Of a DNA stretch of 64,000 nucleotides, positions 28,207 to 40,306 are shown piece by piece (the first letter of the stretch is position 1; every line of letters begins with the position of its first letter). The position numbers and the translations under genes were made by a program. The notes beneath the pieces are model-generated. The model was not told where the DNA came from. It ran no database searches and saw only the letters and a list, made by a program, of their open reading frames with translations. Source of the stretch: Serinus canaria (Eukaryota; Chordata; Aves; Passeriformes; Fringillidae); the NCBI RefSeq assembly GCF_022539315.1, contig NC_066316.1, positions 31,621,245-31,685,244 of the forward strand. The letters are read 5' to 3'.

Positions 28207-28325
28207 GGGGTTATTTTGGTTTGTGGGTTTTGGGAGAGTTGGTTTGTGTTTGGGGGTTTTTTTGGTATATTTTGCTTTTATGGGTTTTTTTAGTTGGTGG
28301 AGGGGGCGTGTTTGGTAGGGGTTTC
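28207..28325 (+). repeat. G/T-rich low-complexity block
   Basis: About 120 nt almost free of C and poor in A, with at least six runs of three or more G's separated by T-rich spacers. A KLF/EGR-like GGAGGGGGCGTG lies at the right end. In the QKI transcript it appears as an A/C-rich block. Confidence 0.85.
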
Positions 28326-29528
28326 TTTTCTCCCCATATACAAATTATAAACAGAGAATGGAACTAAATAAATCAGGAAAAGGAAACAAAGCTCATGTTT
28401 CCTTAAAATATTTGGGAAAAGTGTTTATTTTAAAATGAACTAAATTAAGAAAATGATGTTTTATTTAGAAATTACTTACAGAGGTCTATAAATAATCAGA
28501 TTTCTAGATCACATAAAAACTGTTTCAAAGCTATGAAAGAAAAAAAAAAAATCACAAAATTATAGATTTTTTTCCTCCTTTCTGTTGAACAAGAACTATT
28601 TTCCTCAAAAAGTGCTTACTTTTCTGGGTGAAATATATGGTAATATAGCAAGCTAGAAGTTAAAGTGAAAATATTTTAATACAGACACTCACGTATCTCA
28701 TATCATGGAATGTGAAGGTGAAGTTTAACTTTGCAGGTTGAGTCTATTTAACAACCAGCTGTCACTGAAAATAGCAGCCCTAACTCTCTACTTGCACTGA
28801 GCTGCCCCTGCTGCTCAGACAATTGTGCAGGGGCCAATTTAGGAAACTCACAAACTCAATGGACTCCTGAGGATGCACATGAAGCAGTGGGAACAGATGT
28901 CCTAAGGCCTTTAATGGGAACTGACCATCAGATCAATCCAAACATAGTGCCACAGCACGCACAGAAAACCTTCAATAATTTGCAACAGAGACAAGATTTT
29001 GTCCTCTGAGGACTACTAATATGATTAGAGCTCAGGCATTACTCTGCTTAAGAGTGTGTGAGCCTCCTGCATAATTTGACACAAATTTAAGTAAAGACAC
29101 TTCAAATTAAATTCTAATTTAAGGATACCTGTGGTTACTTCAATATCCACTATATCACCTTCTTAAGGAAAACTCTATTTATATAGAGTAGAATCACTTC
29201 AAGATTACCAAACATATGAATGATACAAACACATTATTTTTAAAAAATTATGGTTTTAGTATCCTTTTTACTGTGCAATACATAGTACATATACAACTAC
29301 TTATCTTGATACCTCTTCTGCCTGTACTATTACTTCATACAAAGTATTAAATCCTATTTAAATGTTTTGGAGCAGAAGTGCCTGACTGACTTTGGGGGAA
29401 AAAAAAAAACCCTAAGTAATCAAGTAAAATCAAGTAAAAATCAAAGTACCTCAACTATCAATTTCAATGCTATTCTCCACAGGAATTTGAAATATTTAAT
29501 CTTTTGCAGTAATTTACAAACAATGCTT

Positions 29529-29554
29529 AAACTGTATACTCAAACTGTATACTC
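29529..29554. repeat. 13-nt tandem duplication
   Basis: AAACTGTATACTC is present twice, head to tail and identical. Confidence 0.93.
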
Positions 29555-30520
29555 AAACCTATTGCTGCAAAACCATATGGTCTCACAGGGAAAGACACCT
29601 TCACAAAAAAGTGCTGCCTAAGACAGAAAAATCATCAGTGAAAGTTGTTGATAGGATTTTTTCCCTCTGCTAGTGAAGCACATTTTAATTATTCAACAGG
29701 CTACTCTAATACTCAACAAAAGTAAAACTCAAGTTTCCAATGCTCAGCTAAGCACACACAGTATAACCTCTATATCCTCCTTCCTGTTCTGCCCCCAACC
29801 CTTACCCTGCAGGCAGAGTTAATATGATTTATTCCACTTTTGTAGGATGTCATATTCTTGTGATGGGGACAAAAAGGTGGAAACCATCTGCACTAAAACG
29901 TTATTGACTGACTTAGTACGTAACATACAACTATTTAGCACACCAACACTCAAGCTTCACAAGGCAAGGAAGGTGTGCATTGCATTTGCAGTGTATGCAA
30001 GGCAAGAAGTAGGCACAGCTCATCATCTACAAAAAAGTTAAAGGAAACCAACAGCATGAAATACACAGACAAATCAATGGATGAAGAAAGAACACCAAAA
30101 AAAGATGAGGTGTCTCAAAGCAAGATGGGATGTTTTTATTGGGGCACTTAAATACATTTAATCTCTTTTAATAGCTTGTTTTAACATGACACAACATGCA
30201 GGATAACATACCTACTGGGGTTTTAAAACATTGCCCCATTTTAGGCAGGAGATGTTACTTCATTACTTTGAAGATACCAACAAATAACCTCTTAAATCTG
30301 ATGATGCAATAGTACACAAAAATGCCACAAATATTCAAAAACACAGGCACGCAACAGTTTTTCTAATATACCTATATAAAAAAAAGGCACTAAGAAAATA
30401 AAGAATTTCACCAAAAGTTTCCACCGTATATGTTCACCAAGAGTCCAAAGAGCAGCTAAATTACCTCTGAATAAGCAGTAACATCTGAAACTCCAGGTAC
30501 AGAAATCATTAGTATAAAGC

Positions 30521-30585
30521 ACCATACTGAGCTTTTCACTTTTCACCATACTGAGTTTTTCACTTTCACTGAACTTTTCACTTTT
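30521..30585. repeat. Short minisatellite of about 24 nt, 2.7 copies
   Basis: Units starting ACCATACTGAGCTTTTCAC lie at 30521 and 30545, followed by a shortened third unit from 30568. On the minus strand this gives a repeated KSEKLSMV pattern in an open frame that is not a gene. Confidence 0.9.
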
Positions 30586-31247
30586 AACTTTCACAAGCTA
30601 TTCCCTGACATATGGGAATAAGCTTGGGGTATTTTTGGTCACATGTCACTACCCACACACAGTCCCAGGACACTGAATTCCACGCACTCTGCAAGTTCTG
30701 TATGTCCTTATTTCTACCCCATCCTAATTACATGGCTCTTAACACAAATAACCACTGTAAATGATGGTATGAAGAACAGACTAGATTTCAAATATCTAGT
30801 TTGATACATATGAAAAATCTCAGTTATAGAAAACAAGAAACTGTTTATCATCTATGAAAATGTACTTGCGAAAATCACATATAAATAAGCGTTAGGAAAA
30901 AAAAATTTGCAACTATTGTCACAATTTTGTGGAGACAACACCTTGTTCTCAGTTTCCTCCTGATCCCTCAGGCCTGATTTTATTCATCTCAAATTTGCTG
31001 TGTTACCTGTTGGCTGTGTTGCCTCACTTCCTTTTTAATAATTGCCTTGAAGAGTCTCAAACTGGTCGCACAGGTGAGCATACTTTACTTCTTTTTGGAA
31101 ACAAGCAAAAAAATCTCCAAAAACCCTGCTTGTTTAAAGGAAGTTTAGTTTTTCAGTTTCTCTAATTTAAGACACACAACAAAAGACCACTACTCTAATC
31201 ATTAAAACTTGCTGCTGAATACTGCTCAAGATTAATGACGACTGGTA

Positions 31248-31285
31248 TTACAGACATGTCACACTAGTATGTGACATGTCTGTAA
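31248..31285. repeat. Perfect inverted repeat, 16-bp arms and 6-nt spacer
   Basis: TTACAGACATGTCACA (31248-31263) is followed by CTAGTA and the exact reverse complement (31270-31285). Each arm contains RRRCATGYYY with one mismatch (31252-31261 and 31272-31281), separated by 10 nt, a layout compatible with a p53-family response element. Confidence 0.9.
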
Positions 31286-34200
31286 CACATACTATTAGTA
31301 TGACCAACTAACAGCATTTAATGTACCAAGTAAAAAAAAAAAAAATTCTACATGATTAAGATTTTAGTTTTCTGAGATTAGATGTAATCAAACCATACTG
31401 GAGTATCAAAATTTTAAATTCATCTTTACCAACAAGCTATTTTCATTTTAGCATACAGGAATGTATGAAGTCCATGAGGCACAAAACCAGATATGGGGGG
31501 GAAAAAACCCCAAACACATAAAATGCAACTTGATTACAGAATAGTTATCTACTTCATCAGCACAGACACAAACACAGTGTATACACATATGTATAGGCAT
31601 AACAAAAGTTTTTGTGATCTCTCTAAGATTTTGGTAAATTAGACAGTACATTATCATAAACTGTAATTTTATTCTATACATCTTACCCACTATGCCTCTT
31701 TTTATATTTAAACTTATCTCCTAGTAATTTTTTCCCAGTTTTAGAGACTTTGACCAGAAGGAATAGTCAGGATGATTTAATCTGGCCTTCAATATATCAT
31801 AGGCCATTACTTTTCTATAGAAAAAGAACTGCTCTGACAGTAATCATTAAAAATTGGCTTAGAGTGTATCCAAGGTCATCATAACTTGACTCCACTAATA
31901 CAGGGAATTAAAGTTTGTTTCTAGATGGATACCTCACATTTTCTCTAAGAGAAATCTCTATTACTCAAAATCTGATTTAAAGAAAATTCTTAGCTTTGAG
32001 GCACAGATATACCAAGGGCTAACTGGTAAATTCTCCTTACTTTCTTTCACAGTAAATTTTAAAACTTTACACCTTAACCTCATTCTCAACTGCCCAAATG
32101 GCTAAAAAAATGGACAGAAGGGATAAAGAACATCAATATCATTGCTGAGTACTTTGAAAAATCTTAGGTAGTTGTGCTCTGAGTGACCTCAGCAGAGAGA
32201 ATACTTCAAATACAAGATGCACCACGTACATTGTTATGCAGCCAAAACCTGCAAGTACAAATGTGAGACATACTCTATAGGTCCCAACCATAAATAAAAT
32301 ATCATTCACATTTTCAGTTTTTTAGTTGTTGATCCTACATTGGCAGGATCTGAGCCTGCAGGAAATTATGCTTCATTGTGTACCTCGGCAATAAAAACCA
32401 AGTTTTACGACATGCTTTCAGCAGGACTGTTTTCATCAGAAAGAAAAAAGCATGTTTAGCAGGTGTATATATATTTCAAATGACAAGTACCATCAACTCA
32501 GATTATAGGGGGAGATAGAGGGTCTGAATTTTCCTCAGTGGTACATAAACCTTGTCAACAGAATGCTTAACAGTGTTCTTCTAGATGACTATTTGGAGAG
32601 CTGCAAGCTTTCAGCTTCTAGATTTTTCATGTCCTAAAGCATAGTGGTAGAAAAGCTAAGCTTTTTTTTTTTTCACAATTACCAAGAAAGTGAACTTTTC
32701 CTATTTGACCAAGTGTATAACTTAACACAATCATTTTTGTCCAACAGTTAAATGAAATTTGTGAAAAACTGTCCATGGGGTGAGTGCAGAAAATTACTGT
32801 ATTTGTGCATTGTAGCTGGCATTTCTCAAATGGGAAAACCCCCCAAAATCTTAGACTGGAAAAGAGAATTCCCATTCAGTTTTAGACTTAGGAACTTCAC
32901 TCTGGAGCACAATCAGACACAGCAGTTCCTGCCAAAAGGAACTGCAAGTCCTACAAGAATAGAAAAAACATCAAGGGAAAGCATGCTTGTCAAAAATGGT
33001 TCAGGAAAGGCAATTGTAAGGTTCCATTCTTTTCCACATCTTAACACAGTATGTAATTTCAACACAGAAATTTTTCTCTCTTCAAGAAGATCTGCGTGTA
33101 GAGATTATGTGAAAATATAGCAAATTAATATCTATTTAAAACTGGATATTATAATCTTATTTTAAAGATTTGTATATGGAAATGAATTTCTCTAAAAGCC
33201 CATACAAGAAAGAGTTCCTCAAAATTGTAACTGAACTACAGAACAAAGAAAATACTCAAAAAATGCTAACAAATTTTTTTTCAAGTGAGCAGTCAATGAA
33301 ACATTAATAAAACAATTTAAGCATAAAAACGTGACAGCCTTGTTGTATTTTCTTTAGAGGGAACAAAAAGTACAGTATGTCCATTTAAGACTACTCCTTC
33401 TGGAAGAACAAGAGCCTTCGACTTTGAGACTGGGAATTTATACAGAATGCATGATAGTCTGAGGAAACCTTAACAGAGTGGCTTTGGGATTACAAAATAT
33501 TGTCTGTGGCTTGACAGTGTGGGCTGCAGTGCTCATCTACAAAGTGAAATGACCATTCAGTGTTTGAGAGAGGAAGCCCTCTAATCACTGAAGAACCTAA
33601 TCCTAAATGGATGAGCTAACACAGTTACACCAACAGTCTGCTGCAGAACTGCTGTGCCATGAAGTATGTCTGCTAATCTGAATGCATGTCAAACTCACCT
33701 TCCATGGTTTTTTTTTTACAGTGAAGAAAAAAGAAAACCGGAAAAAACTGTTAAAGAATCAGACAGAGATAACCGCACTTCAAAATGCCAGATCATAAAA
33801 CACCTTATCAAGTTCTTATTTAATGCTTATCACTGTTTACTTGGCATGAAAGGGCAATTGTAGGTAGGAACTAATCTAAATTTATTGACTTTATTAATTA
33901 CCTACAGAAAATGTAACCAATAATCATGTAGCAACTTATTAATAAATACAATAATTTAACGAAATTTATCAGTGAATATGCCCAAAAGAACACTGACTTT
34001 AAAAGAAAAGCAGACTATTTAAAAAACATGCCAGTTGTGATCTCAGTGGGTTTTCTAGTGCTCTTTCTGTAAACCATGATCAATTCACACAGTTACAACT
34101 TTTTATTTTCTAAACCTTATTTTTCACAGCAGTTTGCCTGCATCCTGTGATATTACGACGTTCTATTACAAAATAAAATCTAGCTTTCTGCTCTTTAACA

Positions 34201-37053
34201 ATGACACTCTGTTTAGGTTTTCATCAAAACAAGAAAATCCTTTAAGTCCACACCTTACAAATTCTTTTAAGAAACTGTTTTATCTGCAATGATTTTTTTG
34301 TTTGTTTGTGTATGGTTATCTCTAAGACCAATCATTACTGCCAACCATTCACTGTGCGCAATGTGCCTTCAGGGCAAACTTTATTAATTGTGCCTAATTA
34401 CTGCAGGCAACCACTCTCACTCTGCATGTGACCTCTATTCACCTAATAGTTCAAGCTCTGAAGTTCTACTTGAATTACCATGCACTGCCATATCCACTGA
34501 GCTCCTCAAAAGAATTTCGTGTACGCGCTTTAAAGCTGCTACAGTAATTACTCCTTTTCACTTACTGTTTCACATTTTTGGCCAAATTAGTCTAGCATCA
34601 AACATTCAGCTTTCACTCCATAATAAAGCTGTTCAAGCTTGCTGAACACAGACTTTCCAAATTTCATAAGGAAAGCAACCAACCCATTCTTTTAATTTCT
34701 CAGGATAAATGAAATAAAAAACATTTAAGAGTTACTATAACAATTTTATACCCTTTCTTACTACCTACTGATATAGTTTGTGTATTTTCACTGTTAGAGT
34801 ATTCTTCAGCATTGGTATCTGAAATAAACTAAGACTACCAAATCTTCTATGTCAACTTCTTTGCTTTACTCCTCCTTGTTATTTCTGTTCAGGTATGTAA
34901 AAAACAGCTGCTACTTAGAGAAAGTCCATCTCAGACTGCATTAGGAAACGTGCTTCACACACTTGGAATAGAAAAACCTCAGTGAAAAACTAGAATTAAA
35001 AAAAACTGCCGTGTAAGGAATGTAAGATGTCACATCATGATACAACAGATTTTCAAAAGCACTGAAATAATGACCAATGGGAACAGATACTTCACACAGA
35101 GGAATGAGAAGGAATAAGAGTATGCATCTTCCAAATTTGCAATTCTGACACTGCAGTTGAGGTTTCTTTTTTCCTGCTTCTACTACAGCCACTGTTATTA
35201 AACAGCAGAATTCAAGAGTCACAAAGATTTAAATAATAAATAAAATAACCAAAGCTCACCATAGACTACTACACCAAAAGGGACAAAACTCGTTTTTCTT
35301 TACTGTCACTAGGTTCATGAAAAAACCAAAGCTGTCTCCAAACAGATGAAAATTTCCTGTTAATTTTCTTCACCTCATGTCTTCTCCACCAGATAAACGA
35401 GGGCATTATCACTGTTTAATACAAGTTTTAATTGAGTACTGTCACTGGTGGGAAGAAAAGTGTGGAACCACTACTTTCCATATCAAACAAAGCAGGTAAT
35501 TAACAGCTACTCTGGCACAATCCCTTATCACCAAAATACACAACACTGTTAAGTTCTCTCAATGCGAATGCTTTGCCTCAACAAAGGAAAGCTGATGTTT
35601 CAGGGTCACATTCACTCCTTTTTAATACACAGGCATAAATTTACTGCTCAGTCAGACACCTATAATTAAACACAAGAAGAATATAATTCTAATATTCAGA
35701 CAGGCTTGCCTATGAGTGGGATATCTCCCCCTTTAAAGATGATTGCCTTTCATTTTTTAGTTTCAAGCAGCTACAGTTCACTTAGTTTTGATTACATAGC
35801 AATTAGATATGCAAATACAAGAGATCCAAAAAAAATGCTTTTTCAAATGTCAGATTGTAAGCAATCAAGCTTATTCTTTTCTCCTGTACACACAAGCTAT
35901 TCATTAAATAGCTATTGTCTTAAAAACATTCCAACAGATTGCATTTATCAGTGTTTTAGAAGCAATGGGAGTGCACATTACTCAGAACATCGCTCATCAG
36001 GGAGCGAAATCGATCTTACAATTACTTTAATATATTCATGATAGTGGCTAACTGAATTGAAACTACGGATCATCTTCTTTGGGCATTTTTTCCACCATTG
36101 TTGTTATCAATATCAAAACTTACTGCATCATCAAATTAATCAAAACTCATTTGTTTATATATTTAATTGACAAACATGTTAGTAGTAAATCTCTCAGGTG
36201 AAATCACTGAATTGTGAATATCAGTATTTTTTTCATCCTATATAGAAAACCAATTCTGAATAGAATAGAATCTCCCATGCATCCAGAGCACAGAGAGGTT
36301 CTTGGTCCTTTGTGACATATTTCACTTGGAAGCAGCCCACAGCTTCAGATCCACTGATCACTGGTTAAAATGGTGGGAAAGGATGTTTGACAGCAGCACT
36401 GAAGAGACCAGGAAAAAGCAACTACAGCAAAACCATATGGACTGGTCTATAAATTAGTCTTACCCGCAGCTATGGGCAACCACTGACAGTTCGAAAACTT
36501 GTTCTTGCAAAACTCTAAAACAAAAGAATAAAATGGGATAGGGGCAGGTGTTGGTCAGTTGTTTCTCTAAAAGATCACAAAATCACCTCCAAACTAACAG
36601 GAGGGGGGAAAAAAATATCCCTAAAAGCAAGCCCATGTGTTCAGTGACTCAGCTGTGCAGAAATGTACACCAAGAGGGGAAGCTGAAGCAGTTCTTTCCT
36701 CAGGCTGAGCTTTCAAGCTAGGTAACTGAAGCAAATAAAATGTTTTCCTAGCTGATTCCATGATCATCCACCACACTTCACGATGTCTCTCACAGGAGCA
36801 CAGATCCTTTTTCAAGGCAAGGAAAGCAGCAAAAATTACAAGAGATGCCTGATTCAGAGGTCTGTTCAAAACCCTGGGAAAAAAAAAAATCAGCTTAGGT
36901 CTGCAGCCCAGCTGAAGGCCCCAAAACGTTTTGCAAAGTCAGATCCGAGAAAAAGCTGGAAAGGCTTTTTAAAAGAACTTACATTTATGAGCTAACAGAT
37001 GAATATGTATGTGACAAATTATCTGACATTCTGAGGGTCTTCAAATTTCCTTT

Positions 37054-37067
37054 CCCCCCCGCCCCCC
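37054..37067 (-). repeat. Two long G-runs on the transcribed sense strand
   Basis: The + strand has seven C's, one G, then six C's, so the QKI pre-mRNA has G6-C-G7. These are the longest G runs in the sense strand that I noticed. Confidence 0.93.
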
Positions 37068-40000
37068 AATTCCCTTAAATACTCAAAGTGATTTTCCCTT
37101 TCCCTCCCCTTGCAATACAGGAGCCTTATTTAACCAGCCAGGAAGGTAAAACTCACTGCCTGTCAGCTTGCTGTTGCTGCCCATGCAATGTTTCTATTCC
37201 TTCTGTTGCTTCTTCCCTAAGGGTCACTATAAACAACTGCTTGAGAAGCAAACATAACCTGTGTATTTGAACTCCTACCCACTACAGCCTAACATAAAAA
37301 TGATACAGCTGACAGGAGAACCTGAATAACTCCCTCCCAGTCTCCTGCAAACACTCCCTCATCTATTACATGGTCCTCCAAGAAGACACTGGGAAAATCC
37401 TGTACCCACTACTGTAAAATACCAGGATCCAAAAGCATGCTCAAAATGCCACATTCCTGCCAATTTCTGCTTCTGCCAATATTGGTGATACAACATCCAA
37501 CCAAATTCAAGATACTTAATACTCCGACTTGCAGAATCAGCCAGTTGCAAGTGAGTTTAACAGCAACACAAGTAATATACCAAGTATGACTTAATTAAAA
37601 TCATTACCTTATTCTGCCTGGTAGATTCTTTTACTGTAAGTCATGAACCATAGATTTGACTGCAAGTAAGAGGTCTGAAGCCTGCAATAACCAAATCAGA
37701 GTTCCTTAAAAGAGCCGAAACACATAATCAATAGTAAATGTGTTTTCCTCTTCAAAATGTTTCTGCAGGAGTATATCTGATTTTTCTTAGAAATGGAGAA
37801 CTGTGGGTTGCTTTTTTTTTTAAGGAGGGTTAATTTTACTACCAAATGAACTATTCCAAAAAGGTACATTTCAAGCTAAATTGAACTTACCATTTAAAAG
37901 GCTGGATACTGAAAAATTCCACTAGTTAGGCTGCAAAAACCAATTTTGGTATTTGCAGTACCCTTGTGTCCTCACTGCATACTAATTTCCAGAGCAGCTT
38001 CAATATTTCAAACCATGTAACTTTAAAATTTATCACTTATTTCAGTTTGTAATACAGCTTATCTTAAGACTTTTTCTGATTCATGCTGTGTGAGTCAATG
38101 TGAGCTAACAGATTTAAGTTCTAGCTCTTTTTGTCAGTCAAAATTTAAGTGAACATTCAATTCCAGCACTGTCAACTTGAAACATAGGGGTATCTCACAG
38201 CCACCTCAAAGACTGCTTGGTCATTTATGGATCACTTACTAGGAGGAAAATTACTACAACATACTTTATCAGCACAGAAAAACCTCTATTTCTCTCTATA
38301 AAATTTAATATTAAATCTAAAATTAATCAACTAATAGCTTTTAGTTCCTGAAACAATGTATCAGCAATAGTATATTTCACAAGTTCAGCAATCCAGTTAA
38401 AATATCTGCCAAGACCCCCAACAGCCTAAAAATTAAATTCCCTTGAATACATTTGGTTGCAAATATCGGAACATTTGAAATCAGTAGCTCAGGATTTTCA
38501 GAAATAATTCTGTCACGTGGATCAATTAAAAGTCAGGTACTTCAGGTGCATTCAGTCAGCTCAATGTGATTTTCAAATCTTGAGCACTCTGCCACAGAAG
38601 CATTTTTAATTGCTTCTGTGTGGCTCAGGACTGAACAGTCCAGACATACATTTACAGAAATGCTCCAAAGAGCCCACAAGCAGTGGCAGAGATGTAAAAG
38701 GTCCCATCTTTCAAAAAACTATTTCTTTCTTATTCAAGAGAAACATGCAATTGCTAAAGTTCACAGCAACCTTACCACAGAATGGATCTAGTGCTGTAAC
38801 CACTTCACTATCACAGTGGGGAAAAAAAAAATAAAAGAAGAAAAAAAAAAATCTAACAAAGAAATCACCACAATACCAATATCAAAATCAGTATCAAAGA
38901 AAATAATTTCAACAAAACCCTCCAGATAGTTAAATAACCCCATACCAGAATATCCAACTCCAGGAAACGCTAACCTCACCAGAAACAATCGCATCAACCT
39001 TGTGCCACAGCACCTGATCACAGAACACTACAGGAAGATTAGGAAGAAAGTAACAACTGCATCAGATTTACCAGACAGGAAAAAAAAAGTATAATAGCTT
39101 ACATAAGTATTTACATCCTAATATTTAAGTTATATCTACTCACTGCTCACATGCCAGATAAAGGCACTCAATTAACGGGCTGTTCTTTGCTCTTGAAGTA
39201 AAATCCCTTCCATTTGTGCATGCAAAAATACCACTAGCACACTTCTAAAATGATGCATAAAAGAAAGGGCACTTGGGCTCATAATTACATTGCCTATTTT
39301 TAGTTGTGTCAGGAATCAAAAAGGTTTCAGGAATTCTGTCTGAGATACTAATTAACCTTAACCTTTTATTCCTACCCAATCCTCATGTCACACCTACAAC
39401 TTACCTACAGAAACTTCTAGCCAAGTGTGAGAGCAACTCTGCTGCCTGCTCTCCACACCTCTTCAGAAGCTATTGCATTCAGAGTTCATGTTCCAGTAAC
39501 TTCAAGGCAAGCACAGTGGTGAATTTGCATTATCACCCTGACTCTCAGGAAATAATTCTCCCCGTATATTTTTGCTGTTGGATTTCTTCTTCCCATTTAG
39601 ACAGTCTTATGCATGATAAATAATTTTAACAGTTAGTAGCATGAGAAGTGTGTCATTATTTCCTTTTGCCTTGTGTAATCTTCCTTGCCTGCATTACTCA
39701 GATTCCCCTGTTACAACTCTGTTTCTAAACACCAGTGTTTATATCATTTGCTACCATAAGGCAAATATATAAAGTGTTGTTAGAAACCAAAACTCATTCT
39801 AGTGCACTTTCATGTCATCTAATTGTATTTTCAGAGATTAAATAAAGCACCATAGAAATTACCCTTCCTTTTATTACAATAATTTATAAAGCACATGACC
39901 AGTGAGAAGGAGGTGCTCAAGGACCAAGATGGAAAAATACAGCTAGAGAAGATTTCTAGAGAGAACTAAGAGGAAGCTTATGTCAAATCAAGGAAAATTA

Positions 40001-40086
40001 ATATATGAAACAAGGGAGAAATTCATAAAAGAGGGAGGGGAAAAAAACCAGAAAAGTTGACCTAGGTTCAAAGTAGCAGAAACATT

Positions 40087-40128
40087 AGGAAGAGGAAGGA
40101 AGGGAAGAGGAGAGGAAAAGGAGAGAGA
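40087..40128 (+). repeat. Perfect 42-nt polypurine tract
   Basis: Only A and G over 42 positions, directly upstream of the CR1 copy at 40136. Because QKI is transcribed from the minus strand, the nascent RNA carries the pyrimidine version. Such mirror-like tracts can form triplex DNA. Confidence 0.93.
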
Positions 40129-40135
40129 CTCACGC

Positions 40136-40306
40136 CCCCCAGGAAGTGGTCACAGCATCAAACCTGACAGAATTCAACAAGAATTTGGACAGTACTCCTG
40201 GACACATGGTGTAATTCTTGGGGTGTCCTGTGCAGGGCCAGGGATTGGACTCAATGACCCTGAAAGGTCCTTTCCAACTCAGTATATTCTATGATTCTAT
40301 GAAAGA
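40136..40306 (+). mobile_element. CR1 LINE fragment, 3' end with intact tail repeat
   Basis: This reads in CR1 sense orientation on the + strand. It contains AGGAAGTGGTCACAGCATCA, AATTTGGACAGTACTCCTGG, ACATGGTGTAATTCTTGGGG, TGTCCTGTGCAGGGCCAGGG and GGTCCTTTCCAACTCAG, and ends in TATTCTATGATTCTATGA, the avian CR1 terminal octamer repeat. It is truncated to about 170 nt and lies antisense to QKI. Its 5' end abuts a perfect 42-nt purine tract. This is the best-preserved CR1 terminus in the window. Confidence 0.93.

Noticed and set aside
37088..37146. Exon-like pattern on the + strand: pyrimidine tract, CAG, short open stretch, AAG|GTAAAA
   Set aside because: It is antisense to QKI, the putative exon is tiny with no known product, and such pseudo-exons are common in long introns.
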